Origin: CAZADA01 sp964636945
Lineage (GTDB): Bacteria > Pseudomonadota > Alphaproteobacteria > Caulobacterales > Maricaulaceae
Length of the DNA stretch: 34,464 bases
Direction of reading: 5' to 3'
Assembly (NCBI GenBank): GCA_964636945.1
Contig: CAZWVH010000031.1
Coordinates: 1 to 34,464 of the forward strand
A program made the position numbers and the translations under genes. The notes below the pieces were generated by a model. The model was not told where the DNA came from. It made no database searches and saw nothing but the letters and a program-made list of their open reading frames with translations. Below are positions 17,454-25,517 of the stretch, one piece after another (the first letter of the stretch is position 1; every line of letters starts with the position of its first letter).

Positions 17454-18299
17454 CTAAAACGTTTTCAACTCACCCGTCATCTCCGCCTCAATCTCACCAA
17501 AAGGTAGCCCAGCAGGCCATGGCATCGGCGCTGTGACCTGCGCCCCTGCGAGCAACAACGCTCCATTAAATGGGCCCAATTGCTGTTCTGTCAGAGTAAC
17601 CACGTTGCCCGATGGCACGTGACGAATTGTCATTTCTGGATTGAGGAGGTGCCCACGTCGCTTGCCGGTGTTTGCAATTGTAACGTTGATCGCCGGCAAG
17701 GTCTGAGGAATACCATCTGCAACTTGATCGCCTTCGCCTTGAAGTGCGAGGGCAGGATTTGGAATCTGCACGGCCTGCGCACCCACAAAATCAAATATGG
17801 CCTGTGAACCTGGAGGCGAAACATAGAGCGCCGTGGAGAAACTGTATGCGACGCCAAGGCGAAACTCATTATCCCCACTGTCTGAAAAGGGAATGGGAAC
17901 TTGATCAAAGTTCAAGCGATAGGCTAGTTCCTGGTCGCCCTCACGATCTGCGATCCATTGGATGCGGACGATTTGTTCTTCGCCCGGCGCAAGGACCATT
18001 TGTGGCGGAATGATCACAAAATCCGCATCCGCTGGGACCTCAATATCCCAACCGTCCTGACTTTGCTCGCGCAACACGGCTGTGACTTCAACGGCAATGG
18101 TATCGCGCTGGGTATTGGTGACCGTGAATGAGCCCCGTTGCACGCCTTGGCCAAGCTCGAAGTCCATGCGCACCGGCGTAACAGTCAACGCGCTGGCCGT
18201 GAAAACGCTCCCAAAAACGAGCGCCACGACGCCCAGCAAAGCGAGCCCACGTCTGGAAATTGCTTTAATACCCAGCTTTGGGCCACCGCTTTTGCTCAT
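17454..18299 (-). CDS. Periplasmic fimbrial chaperone (PapD-like)
   Basis: PapD-like chaperones cap pilin subunits in the periplasm by donor-strand complementation. The 281-residue product, slightly long for the family, has an N-terminal signal ending FTASA (about 37). An immunoglobulin-like first domain follows: LTVTPVRMDFELGQG, SFTVTNTQRDTIAVEV, PPQMVLAPGEEQIVRIQW and AYRLNFDQVPIPF. This matches the first-domain edge strands and the P-G-E-x-Q-x-V-R motif. The ATG at 18299 is chosen because GGGGAGGAG lies just upstream. First gene of the chaperone-usher-adhesin unit. Confidence 0.9.
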   Translation of the reverse strand: MSKSGGPKLGIKAISRRGLALLGVVALVFGSVFTASALTVTPVRMDFELGQGVQRGSFTVTNTQRDTIAVEVTAVLREQSQDGWDIEVPADADFVIIPPQMVLAPGEEQIVRIQWIADREGDQELAYRLNFDQVPIPFSDSGDNEFRLGVAYSFSTALYVSPPGSQAIFDFVGAQAVQIPNPALALQGEGDQVADGIPQTLPAINVTIANTGKRRGHLLNPEMTIRHVPSGNVVTLTEQQLGPFNGALLLAGAQVTAPMPWPAGLPFGEIEAEMTGELKTF

Positions 18300-18711
18300 T
18301 GGCTCCTCCCCGACCAAGGCGCGCGGTCATTTATGCAACGCGCTTTACCCTATGATTGTATGTTATACAGGCTAACCCGGCCCGACAATGGCAATCGAAC
18401 GACGCTTGCATACACGCTTGGTTGGTCAATCACCCAAAAATGTCAATGCAATCCGTGGCCGCTGCGGAAACTCAATCTGCAATCCAATCACCATATACGC
18501 GCCGAGAGCTTATAAACATCCACCTCTCTATAGCTAGGGCAACCAAGCGAACCAATCCACCCCGCCATGCCCGCTCTACGTCAAAATTAGCCCTATCCTT
18601 TGATCGTAGCGCCAACATCGCCCACGCTCAAGAACAAATGCGCAATTTGACGTACCGCCTCCAACAATAAGCTTTGAATCAACAGTTTAGACAATTTCTA
18701 TGGCACAGCGC
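18300..18711. other. Non-coding spacer upstream of the chaperone gene
   Basis: About 410 bases between the pilin terminator and the chaperone start. Much of it (18430-18710) is visibly AT-richer than the flanking genes. A small plus-strand frame (18356-18670) has no ribosome site or recognisable protein and is not called. The stretch probably contains the promoter of the chaperone-usher-adhesin operon near its right-hand 5' end. No repeat or RNA structure was recognised. Confidence 0.5.
18362..18388 (-). promoter_or_regulatory. Candidate promoter of the chaperone-usher-adhesin operon
   Basis: On the minus strand TTGTCG (18383-18388) and TATAAC (18362-18367) form a -35/-10-like pair separated by 15 bases, about 65 bases before the chaperone start. 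The -10 is good; spacer and -35 are suboptimal. Seen by eye only. Confidence 0.35.
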
Positions 18712-18746
18712 AAAAAAAGAGCTGAAGTCAAAAAAGACTTCAGCTC
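18712..18746 (-). terminator. Rho-independent terminator of the pilin gene
   Basis: A perfect 11-bp inverted repeat GAGCTGAAGTC/GACTTCAGCTC (18719-18729 and 18736-18746) encloses a 6-base loop. On the minus strand it is followed by seven T residues (18712-18718). It lies 28 bases after the pilin stop. It probably lets the pilin be expressed at higher level than the assembly genes downstream. Confidence 0.92.
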
Positions 18747-18774
18747 TCCCGTGGTTCAAAACTATTTTAAGTAT

Positions 18775-19407
18775 TTATGACGTTGGAAACGTAAAACCTT
18801 GGAACGTATTGGGATCCGCAGCAACTTTGAAAGTCACCGTATCCACATAGTTGCCAGCAAGCGCAGGGCGGTCTTGGGCATTCCCCGGTCCGTCGGTAGC
18901 GCTGCTCGAGCCGAAATTGATGTCGATGGAGATGTCAGCTGTGTGAACGTTGTTCTCGAAAAATTCGTAAGCATCGCTCGAGAAGATCACCTGCTCAGTC
19001 GTGGGAAACAAGTTGTTACCCGTACCAATTGGCGGCTTAGACTGACCATTCACCGAATATTCAAAACCGTAGTTGAAAAAGTACTGCGGCTGCAGACCAT
19101 TGGGCCCGACGCGAACCAAGCGTCCATTTGACGCTTTTGCAGTAACACTGAACGGACCGTTGCACGAAGCGACCAAAGAGCTGCCAATTGTCTGACGCGC
19201 ATCGCCTGACGTGGGAACTTGGTACACTACTGTGTTGGTGTCAGTTGTGAAATTATCAAACCCGATGTCACATACCGATGGGACCCAGCCCATAATGTTC
19301 AATCGCGCTTCAGATGAGTCGGCAGACCCCCCACTATTCACGACTTGTGCGAAGCTGGGCGACGCCACGAGACCGGCCGCCGCGGCGGCCAAAACTGCAT
19401 ACTTCAT
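18775..19407 (-). CDS. Major fimbrial subunit, spore coat U (SCPU)-like pilin
   Basis: A 210-residue secreted protein with a clear signal peptide MKYAVLAAAAAGLVASPSFAQ. Two cysteines (VPSVCDIGF and LVASCNGPF) are placed as in the conserved pilin disulfide, and near the C terminus LAGNYVDTVTFKVAA matches the SCPU-pilin pattern A-G-x-Y-x-D-T-V. An unusual tail of about 15 residues (DPNTFQGFTFPTS) follows that motif. GGGGGGT lies upstream of the ATG. The gene is monocistronic, with its own terminator, and is placed just before the chaperone-usher-adhesin genes on the same strand. Confidence 0.82.
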   Translation of the reverse strand: MKYAVLAAAAAGLVASPSFAQVVNSGGSADSSEARLNIMGWVPSVCDIGFDNFTTDTNTVVYQVPTSGDARQTIGSSLVASCNGPFSVTAKASNGRLVRVGPNGLQPQYFFNYGFEYSVNGQSKPPIGTGNNLFPTTEQVIFSSDAYEFFENNVHTADISIDINFGSSSATDGPGNAQDRPALAGNYVDTVTFKVAADPNTFQGFTFPTS

Positions 19408-19879
19408 ACAGGTTACCCCCCACTGTTGGAGTTAGAGATGTCTTCTTTGAAGACGGCCAAACCCGCCATCTTCGCGCCATATTTCGATAGCCTAACGCCA
19501 CCCGTCGATCAAGCCCCCTTGGCGCATTTCTGTTCTGATGACCCGCGCGTTTCGTAAATTAACTTTTTTGCATTGCGATTCAATAACTTAAGACGCATAG
19601 CTCACCAAGCTCTCGATGATGGGCAATCAATCTTGCAGCAGTAATCACCTAAAAATTTGGGCGATATCCACACCTCGGACACCCACAGTCCGAAGGACGA
19701 TTATGGCGCAATTGCGACAATGCGGCCAAAATCTTCTCGGTTCGGGTCATCTTTAGAGGAAACCGCCAAACGGTTTGATGGCAGGCGAAAGCACCCCGAC
19801 AACCGAGTTAACGCTACACTAGCCCAAAGTCCGTGGCCCAGCCGTCGAAGCCAGACGCAATCGAGCAAACAATCATCAC
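19408..19879. other. Non-coding spacer between the pilin gene and the DUF502 gene
   Basis: About 470 bases with no supported gene. It should hold the pilin promoter and 5' leader, which on the minus strand includes a small hairpin GTCTTC-TTT-GAAGAC (19440-19454) 33 bases before the pilin ATG. The section 19550-19680 is AT-rich. A short inverted repeat AAACCG/CGGTTT (19760-19776) lies downstream of the DUF502 gene but has no T-tract. A plus-strand frame at 19657-19956 shows no protein character. Confidence 0.5.
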
Positions 19880-20500
19880 TCAAGCTGGCGTATCCGTTCG
19901 TGCGGAGGCGACAATATCGCCTATGCCCGCTCCCAAACTTCGCATGGCCGCCATGAGCTGTTGTGGTTTGGTTTGCAGCTTCACCACGCGTGACGCGTCA
20001 ACGATGGCTACAGCGCCAGACAACGCCGAGGGCGCTCCGGGTAGATACACGACCAGCCGCTCCTGCGATACGCGGTCGACCAAAAGGCCAATCTGCGTTT
20101 GGTCATCAAAGTGAACCGCCACAACGGTGTTCTTGGACTCTTCGTCCTTGCCGAGTTGGTCGGCCGTCCCGGTGAAATCGGAAATCGATTGTCGCAAAAG
20201 CACATAAGCTGGAAGGCGGGTGAGCACGACCCTTTCCAGTGATGAAAACAAGGCCCTTCCCGCCCCGGTCCGGGCAAACACGCCAGCCGCCAGCGCAATG
20301 AGTAATAAGACCAGAATTGCAAATAGCGTTGGAAGCCAAGCCGACTGTGCTTGTGGCATGATCGTGGCTTGTAGGTGTTGACCGAGCGCGGTGGATATCT
20401 GCAATAAATGACTGAGCACCAGGACAATGATACCAAACGGAAGCAAAAATATCACGCCGCCAATAATGAGGCTCTTGAGCATTCCGAGCACAGCACGCAT
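19880..20500 (-). CDS. DUF502 family membrane protein
   Basis: A 206-residue protein with two N-terminal hydrophobic segments (about 10-32 and 54-77), then a soluble domain with DFTGTADQLG and RLVVYLPGAPSALSGAVAIVDASRVVKL. This matches the DUF502 layout (two helices, then a domain with a V-Y-x-P-x-x-P-x-x-x-S-G motif). The family function is unknown. AGGAGG lies 7 bases before the ATG. It starts 45 bases after the NRAMP-like transporter stop, so the two probably form an operon. Confidence 0.78.
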   Translation of the reverse strand: MRAVLGMLKSLIIGGVIFLLPFGIIVLVLSHLLQISTALGQHLQATIMPQAQSAWLPTLFAILVLLLIALAAGVFARTGAGRALFSSLERVVLTRLPAYVLLRQSISDFTGTADQLGKDEESKNTVVAVHFDDQTQIGLLVDRVSQERLVVYLPGAPSALSGAVAIVDASRVVKLQTKPQQLMAAMRSLGAGIGDIVASARTDTPA

Positions 20501-20545
20501 GTGGGTTCCTCCTGATTTGTTTCGTCCGCAACCACGGCTTTATGC

Positions 20546-21790
20546 CTAGGGCCAAAAGCCCAATGCGCGCGCCACACTCCGAACTCCAAGCCCGCCGACA
20601 ACAATCACCAGCGACCACCCTGCTAGATTCATGGCCAATCCATTCACTTTGTCCCCCAGCACGGCGCGTTGGTTCATGGCCATGAGCAGAAATGCGGCGA
20701 CCAATGGGAGAAGAAGGCCATTTGCCGCCTGTGCAATGACAATCAGTTGAACCGGCCGCAGGCCAAGCAAGCTCGTGATCGCGCCAAACGCCAACACAAT
20801 CAGCGCAGTCCATCGAAACATGGCGCGCCGGCGCCCCTCGCTTTTGATTTGAGCAAGTTCAGTGCACACAAAGCCTGCCGCCATTGGCGCCGTGATTGCC
20901 GATGTCAGCCCAGCTGCGGCGAGGCCAAACCCTACCAGATACCGAGCAAACCGGCCAAATGTGGGTTCTAGCGCGCGGGCCATGTCTGATGCGTTCGCAA
21001 TGCCAGTGTCCAAGGCCTGCAGACCCGTGGCGGCTGTCACCAAAATGGCCATGGACACAAGTCCGCCAATACTGACTGCGACCAAGCTGTCAATGCGCGA
21101 AGCTTGTACGTCTTCGCCGCTCGACCATTTTCGTTTGGCCGCAGCCGCATGAAGGAAAATGTTGTAAGGCACAATAGTGGTGCCAATCAGCGCAATGGCG
21201 GCCAGGAGCCCTCCTGCGGGAATTTGCGGCTTGAGCCCGGCGAATAGTGCTGGAATGTCCGGCCTGCTGATCACCGCGACCAGTATGAATGCCGCGCTCA
21301 TGACGCCAACGAGGACCACGAGCACGCGCTCCAGCACCGCGTATCGCGCCGTTGCCAGGACTGCGCCGGCAATTACTGCAAGCCCGCCCACCAAAAGGCG
21401 CCCGTCAACATACCATGGCTCAATGATGGCCGCCAGGCCTAGCGCCCCTCCCGTCAAATTGCCCGCTTGATAGGCGCTGTTCCCAATGACAATGGCGGTT
21501 GCAACCCCAATAATCACGGCGATTTTGGCAAAACGCCCGCCAAAGCGAGCGAGCAGCGCTTCGCCCAATCCCATGCGACCAACAACGCCCAGTCGACAGG
21601 CCATATCCTGAAACACCAGGGCTGCAATGGTGGCAAAAACCAACGCCCACAAAAGGCCGAACCCAAACTCCGAACCAGCCAACGTGCACGTGGTTACCGT
21701 GCCCGGACCAATAAAGGCCGCCGCGACCAATGCTCCAGGTCCAAACTGTAACCGGCCGCTCCGCTGGCGCCCTTGCGCCGTTTTATCCAT
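20546..21790 (-). CDS. NRAMP-superfamily metal transporter with altered metal-site motifs
   Basis: A 414-residue membrane protein with about eleven hydrophobic segments. The first helix region LVAAAFIGPGTVTTCTLAG and the following SEFGFGLLWALVF align with NRAMP helix 1, but the canonical D-P-G-N is G-P-G-T (28-31). In helix 6 the canonical A-x-x-M-P-H is T-T-I-V-P-Y (204-209, in IGTTIVPYNIFLHAA). The main metal-binding Asp, Asn and Met are therefore absent, so Mn2+/Fe2+ transport should not be assumed. NRAMP relatives with altered sites are known to carry other substrates such as Mg2+ or Al3+. The ATG at 21790 has GAGGG upstream. Co-oriented with the DUF502 gene. Confidence 0.85.
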   Translation of the reverse strand: MDKTAQGRQRSGRLQFGPGALVAAAFIGPGTVTTCTLAGSEFGFGLLWALVFATIAALVFQDMACRLGVVGRMGLGEALLARFGGRFAKIAVIIGVATAIVIGNSAYQAGNLTGGALGLAAIIEPWYVDGRLLVGGLAVIAGAVLATARYAVLERVLVVLVGVMSAAFILVAVISRPDIPALFAGLKPQIPAGGLLAAIALIGTTIVPYNIFLHAAAAKRKWSSGEDVQASRIDSLVAVSIGGLVSMAILVTAATGLQALDTGIANASDMARALEPTFGRFARYLVGFGLAAAGLTSAITAPMAAGFVCTELAQIKSEGRRRAMFRWTALIVLAFGAITSLLGLRPVQLIVIAQAANGLLLPLVAAFLLMAMNQRAVLGDKVNGLAMNLAGWSLVIVVGGLGVRSVARALGFWP

Positions 21791-22144
21791 TATTCTGCCC
21801 TCACTTGGTTGGGAGGATTGAACACAGTTTTGGGTCAGCTTTGAATACTGATTTGCCGGTTTGCTGATGATCCGCGCCGGGCCAGCCAATGGGTGTGCTC
21901 ACGGGCAATACTCATGGGCAGTGGTCACGGTGCCGGCGCAAGTCAGCGTCGTTTATTTGGTTTGGACAGTAGAGCGCTGAAAAAAGGTTTTGTTTTCCCG
22001 CCGCCCGATCGCTAAGTCAGAGGTATAGTTTACCGTACGACTTTGTGTCGGCGTTTCGACCTGGGCGGCTTGGTCACACCGTAGAGTTCACATGCGGCAA
22101 TATTTCATCAACCTGTGGCGGCACATGGTGGAAGGGGAACGAAT
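21791..22144. other. Divergent intergenic region between the NRAMP-like and five-domain lipoprotein genes
   Basis: About 350 bases. The NRAMP reading frame stays open back to 21889, but that extension has no convincing start. The rest should contain the promoters of the two divergent genes. No yybP-ykoY-like or other metal riboswitch, no clear operator and no terminator were recognised. A T-rich stretch (21981-21995) is the only compositional landmark. Confidence 0.4.
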
Positions 22145-24025
22145 ATGCGTCGAGTGAAAGAGCTTTTCTCAGCATTCATCATGCTGTTGCTCACATGCTG
22201 CACGACGGCCAATGACGCGTTCTTGAGCATTAGCGGCAGTAATGATCCCGCGCTCATCACCCAAACGGACTGGGTCATTCGCTCAGTTGAGGGGCTTTCC
22301 GTGGCGAGGGCCGGCGACTTGGAACAACCCAGCCTGGTTTTCGACACGTCTGATCGGCGTTATGCCGCGTCGGTTGGATGCAATCGCATCGCCGGCGGTT
22401 ACGCTGTCGCGCTGTCCACGCTCACATTCACACAATCAGCTTCGAGCTTGAGAGCCTGTAGCCCAGATTTGCAGACTGCTGAGGCGGCGCTGGTCCAAGC
22501 GCTCGATTCGACGGCGAGCTGGCGCATCAATGGCTCGATTTTGTCATTGCTCGATCAAAACGCCAATGTCGTGTTATCTGCCGCCGCGGCCGGTTCAGAA
22601 GCAGCCGCAGGCCCCACAGCGCTGATCGGCACGTGGCGACTGAGCGAACTCGACGGCAATATCATCACGCCGGGCGTTGAGGGGGATACGCCGCACATCA
22701 CCTTCCAGGCCAATAGCGGCATGTTCTCCAGCACGACCGGCTGCAACCGACTTGCTGGGAATTATTTCGCCGAGAAATCAGAAATGGAGCTGACTCTCGG
22801 CCCCACAACCTTGCGCAATTGTTCTGAATCCCTTGCCGAGCGCGAACAGCAATACATCGCCATGCTCGCCACCGTCGACCGGTGGAATGTGGATCAGGAA
22901 GTCCTCACGCTTCGTGATTACGACCGCGCTGAACGCGCCAAGTTTGTGCGTCAATTGCGCACTGAATCGTTTGCGGCAGCTCCCGGCGCCACTACTGCTG
23001 CAGTCGCCGCCAACCCTGCGGATTTCAGCGCCGCCGAAACATATCTCGTCAAAGAAGGCGATAGCTATTGGAGCATCGCGCAGAGCTATTATGGGTCTGG
23101 ATTTTGCTTTTCAGCCCTCGCCGAAGTGAACCGGGCGATTGTGCCAAGTCCCCAAGAACTGGCGGTTGGCCAAACTATTGTGGCGCCCAATGCCTTCGCC
23201 AATCCAAGATATGCGTCATGCAATCGTCGTTCGGATGGCGCTGGCGGGGGCGCAGCGCTCGCCGCGGGCTCCGCGGCTGTCATCGCAGGCGATAACGACC
23301 AAAGTCGCTCAGAAGCGAGCGAACCGTCTGCTTCGGATCCAGCGCCGCGGTCGAGCCCACCGACTCCCACCGCAGCTGATGCCCAGTCCACAAGCGACGA
23401 TTATGAAGCTGGTGCGCCCGTGGTGCTAAGCCAAACCGAGGCCGCGGAAACGCTTCGCCCCGCCCTATCGCGCCTTGAGTTCTCCGGAAGCCTCCGCGTG
23501 GATGGGTTAGCCTCTATGCCTAGCGGAGCGACCGCGACCATCGAAGTGCGTGAAGCTATTGATCAGAGTTTGGTTGTGACCGAGCGCTTGACGGTCAGCG
23601 GACAGGCCAATCCATTGCCATTTTCCTTTGCCGCCGGCCAACCTGGGGTTGGCGAAGGCGATCGGTTGGAAGTTCAGGTGGCGCTTTCCCAAGGCGGTGA
23701 TGTGGCGTGGGTGAGTCCGCTCTTGACGGCGAACGCCCAGGCCACTGGAGTCAATCTCGGAGAGATTGTGCTGCGCGAGTATAATCCGCTCTTGTTCGCG
23801 AGCGCTTTCCAGTGCGGCGCCGTCCGAGCCGAATTTGGCGTCGTGGACGATCGGGCCACATTGCGAGTTGCAAACCAAGACTACACGTTGGAGCGCACCG
23901 AATCCGCCTCCGGCGCACGATATGTGGCGCTCAATGAGGACGATACATCGTTTTGGAATCGCGGCGATCGCGCCCTCCTCACGCTCAACGGGGTCACTTT
24001 GCCCGAGTGCACAAAGCTGAACTAA
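22145..24025 (+). CDS. Multi-domain lipoprotein: META-META-LysM-YbaY-like-MliC
   Basis: A 626-residue envelope protein with a short signal ending LLLTCC (Cys18 or 19), an atypical lipobox. Two META/HslJ domains follow (about 42-145 and 160-272), each with GCNR-x-AG-x-Y and the L-R-x-C pair. A LysM domain (298-349, TYLVKEGDSYWSIAQSYYG...ELAVGQTIVAPN) should bind peptidoglycan. After a Ser/Pro/Ala linker (360-440) comes a beta-sandwich resembling the YbaY/YscW lipoprotein domain (about 447-543). The last domain is MliC-like (553-623), with FQCG, YTLERTESASGARY, FWNRGDRALL and a final Cys; MliC proteins inhibit C-type lysozyme. The start is the ATG at 22145 (GGGGA upstream) rather than 22115. 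Confidence 0.85.
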   Translation: MRRVKELFSAFIMLLLTCCTTANDAFLSISGSNDPALITQTDWVIRSVEGLSVARAGDLEQPSLVFDTSDRRYAASVGCNRIAGGYAVALSTLTFTQSASSLRACSPDLQTAEAALVQALDSTASWRINGSILSLLDQNANVVLSAAAAGSEAAAGPTALIGTWRLSELDGNIITPGVEGDTPHITFQANSGMFSSTTGCNRLAGNYFAEKSEMELTLGPTTLRNCSESLAEREQQYIAMLATVDRWNVDQEVLTLRDYDRAERAKFVRQLRTESFAAAPGATTAAVAANPADFSAAETYLVKEGDSYWSIAQSYYGSGFCFSALAEVNRAIVPSPQELAVGQTIVAPNAFANPRYASCNRRSDGAGGGAALAAGSAAVIAGDNDQSRSEASEPSASDPAPRSSPPTPTAADAQSTSDDYEAGAPVVLSQTEAAETLRPALSRLEFSGSLRVDGLASMPSGATATIEVREAIDQSLVVTERLTVSGQANPLPFSFAAGQPGVGEGDRLEVQVALSQGGDVAWVSPLLTANAQATGVNLGEIVLREYNPLLFASAFQCGAVRAEFGVVDDRATLRVANQDYTLERTESASGARYVALNEDDTSFWNRGDRALLTLNGVTLPECTKLN

Positions 24026-24037
24026 TCGCCCAAAACC

Positions 24038-24064
24038 AAAAAACGGCGCGGTGCGAGCGCGCCG
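24038..24064 (-). terminator. Rho-independent terminator (minus strand)
   Basis: CGGCGCG/CGCGCCG (24044-24050 and 24058-24064) forms a 7-bp all-GC stem with a 7-base loop. On the minus strand it is followed by TTTTTTGGTTTTGG. It serves transcripts arriving from the DUF1302-like gene and blocks read-through into the convergent lipoprotein gene, whose stop is 12 bases away. Confidence 0.75.
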
Positions 24065-24071
24065 AGTTGGG

Positions 24072-24107
24072 AAAAACAAACCGGCAGAGACGGCAATGGC
24101 CTCTGCC
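24072..24107 (-). terminator. Second candidate terminator (minus strand)
   Basis: GGCAGAG/CTCTGCC (24083-24089 and 24101-24107) forms a 7-bp stem with an 11-base loop. On the minus strand it is followed by GGTTTGTTTTTC. It lies about 65 bases after the stop of the outer-membrane barrel gene and just before the stronger terminator, making a tandem pair. Confidence 0.6.
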
Positions 24108-24170
24108 AGTCAGCTAATAACGCAAAATATGTTCCCAACCGGCCAACGCTTAACCAATCGCTTGGAATTG

Positions 24171-25517
24171 TTAAAAATATCGGCGGATCCGAACCGTGAT
24201 GCGATCGCGCTCGTCAAACTGGCCAAAAATGCCATCCGGGTTTCCCTGAAACACATCCGCATCCACTGAGAGTTCCAGCGAATCAGAGACCGCGTAGCTA
24301 ATTTTGGGGCGCCAAACGGCGTCAGAACCGCCCTCCGACGCGTACCAGCGCAATTCCACCGTCAGCGTCTCGTCAAAGAACCTTCGGCGCGCGAGGACAC
24401 TGAGCAATGTGTCATCAGATGGACGCACTATGTCATTGGGAGCGTCCAAGATTCTATCGTGCAACAGTTGGGCGCTCAGCGTGACACCAAATGGAGCTGC
24501 AATGTCGGCGGCAAAAGCAATGCTGAGTTGATCGGCTTTTTCCACGTCCAACTCGCCTTGCACCGACCGTGTATTCAAGCTGCGATCGGGTGAAAACCCC
24601 AGCTCCGCCCTGGTTGAGAGCCTGCCAAAACTGGTCGCCATGCTCGCCCCAATCAGCGTGCGACGTTCATGAAAGCGGATCAATGCGGACTGGCCGTCGA
24701 TGAGTTCAACCCGACCCAAGGGCTGGGGGTCAGGTCCGCTGAGGACGTTGAGCGAGAGATCAAGCCCGCCCACATATCCTGCCAAGCGCGCGCCATACAC
24801 GCTGTCATCAAAGGGATCATTGGGACGTTCGGTGAAGACCATGTCGGGCGGTGAGTCACCCGGCTGCTGGCCGAACCGGAACCGAGGAGCTTGAAACTCG
24901 AATGTGGCGCCAGGTTCCGCCAACCGATGGACAGTGGTGTCCGGCGACCAAATGGTCTGCAACTCCCAAGACCCTAATGGCCCGTCTGGTAATGGCGTTT
25001 CAACGTTGAGCGTCCACAGACCAATACGCGATTGATCGAACTCCTCGAGGATAAATTCGCGAAAGGATTGGGGATTCACTGCATCCAGCAACTTGAAACC
25101 ATAAAGCTTGCCCCAAACAATTTGTTGCTTGCCGAGGCGAACGTCACTGGGCCCGAGATCGAAATCCAGATAAGCGTCGCGCAGCTCCAGCTCCCCAAAG
25201 TCATCCAGCAAAACGGGCCTTGAGGCCGGCGAATAGGTGCCTGTGTTCGGCCGACCGGGCGTCAGATCGTCGGCAGCATCGAGACGCAGTCGGGCTGAAA
25301 CCGTGAGATCAACACCTTGCGTCAGGTCGACTTCCCAAACAGGAATCGCCGTCAATTCGGTTTGATCGGCATCTACGCCATTGAGCCCACGACCCACGTC
25401 GAGACGCACTTCGATTTCATCGGGCCGCCACCAATCCAATTCAGCATCGCTTTGCCCAAACGCCGGCGCCGCCAGAACTGCGCAGGCGATCCAATTAAGT
25501 CCCCTCAGAAATCCCAT
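24171..25517 (-). CDS. DUF1302-like outer-membrane beta-barrel protein
   Basis: A 448-residue protein with a signal peptide (MGFLRGLNWIACAVLAAPAFGQ). The rest is alternating beta-strand sequence ending in an aromatic residue (ITVRIRRYF), as outer-membrane barrels do. Segments such as LELRDAYLDFDLGPSDVRLGKQQIVWGK, given here only by key residues R-x-G-K-Q-x-x-x-W-G, are typical of DUF1302-type barrels, which usually sit beside RND/MMPL permeases and LolA- or DUF1329-like periplasmic proteins. The ATG lies inside the last codons of the RND gene (13-base overlap) with GAGG upstream, so translation is coupled. Likely the outer-membrane partner of that transporter. Confidence 0.78.
   Translation of the reverse strand: MGFLRGLNWIACAVLAAPAFGQSDAELDWWRPDEIEVRLDVGRGLNGVDADQTELTAIPVWEVDLTQGVDLTVSARLRLDAADDLTPGRPNTGTYSPASRPVLLDDFGELELRDAYLDFDLGPSDVRLGKQQIVWGKLYGFKLLDAVNPQSFREFILEEFDQSRIGLWTLNVETPLPDGPLGSWELQTIWSPDTTVHRLAEPGATFEFQAPRFRFGQQPGDSPPDMVFTERPNDPFDDSVYGARLAGYVGGLDLSLNVLSGPDPQPLGRVELIDGQSALIRFHERRTLIGASMATSFGRLSTRAELGFSPDRSLNTRSVQGELDVEKADQLSIAFAADIAAPFGVTLSAQLLHDRILDAPNDIVRPSDDTLLSVLARRRFFDETLTVELRWYASEGGSDAVWRPKISYAVSDSLELSVDADVFQGNPDGIFGQFDERDRITVRIRRYF

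Noticed and set aside
18356..18670. Possible small plus-strand gene between the chaperone and pilin genes
   Set aside because: No Shine-Dalgarno, no recognisable protein, and atypical composition. It overlaps the expected promoter region of the chaperone operon.
19657..19956. Possible plus-strand gene in the pilin-DUF502 spacer
   Set aside because: It runs into the DUF502 gene in antisense, has no ribosome site and shows no protein-like pattern.
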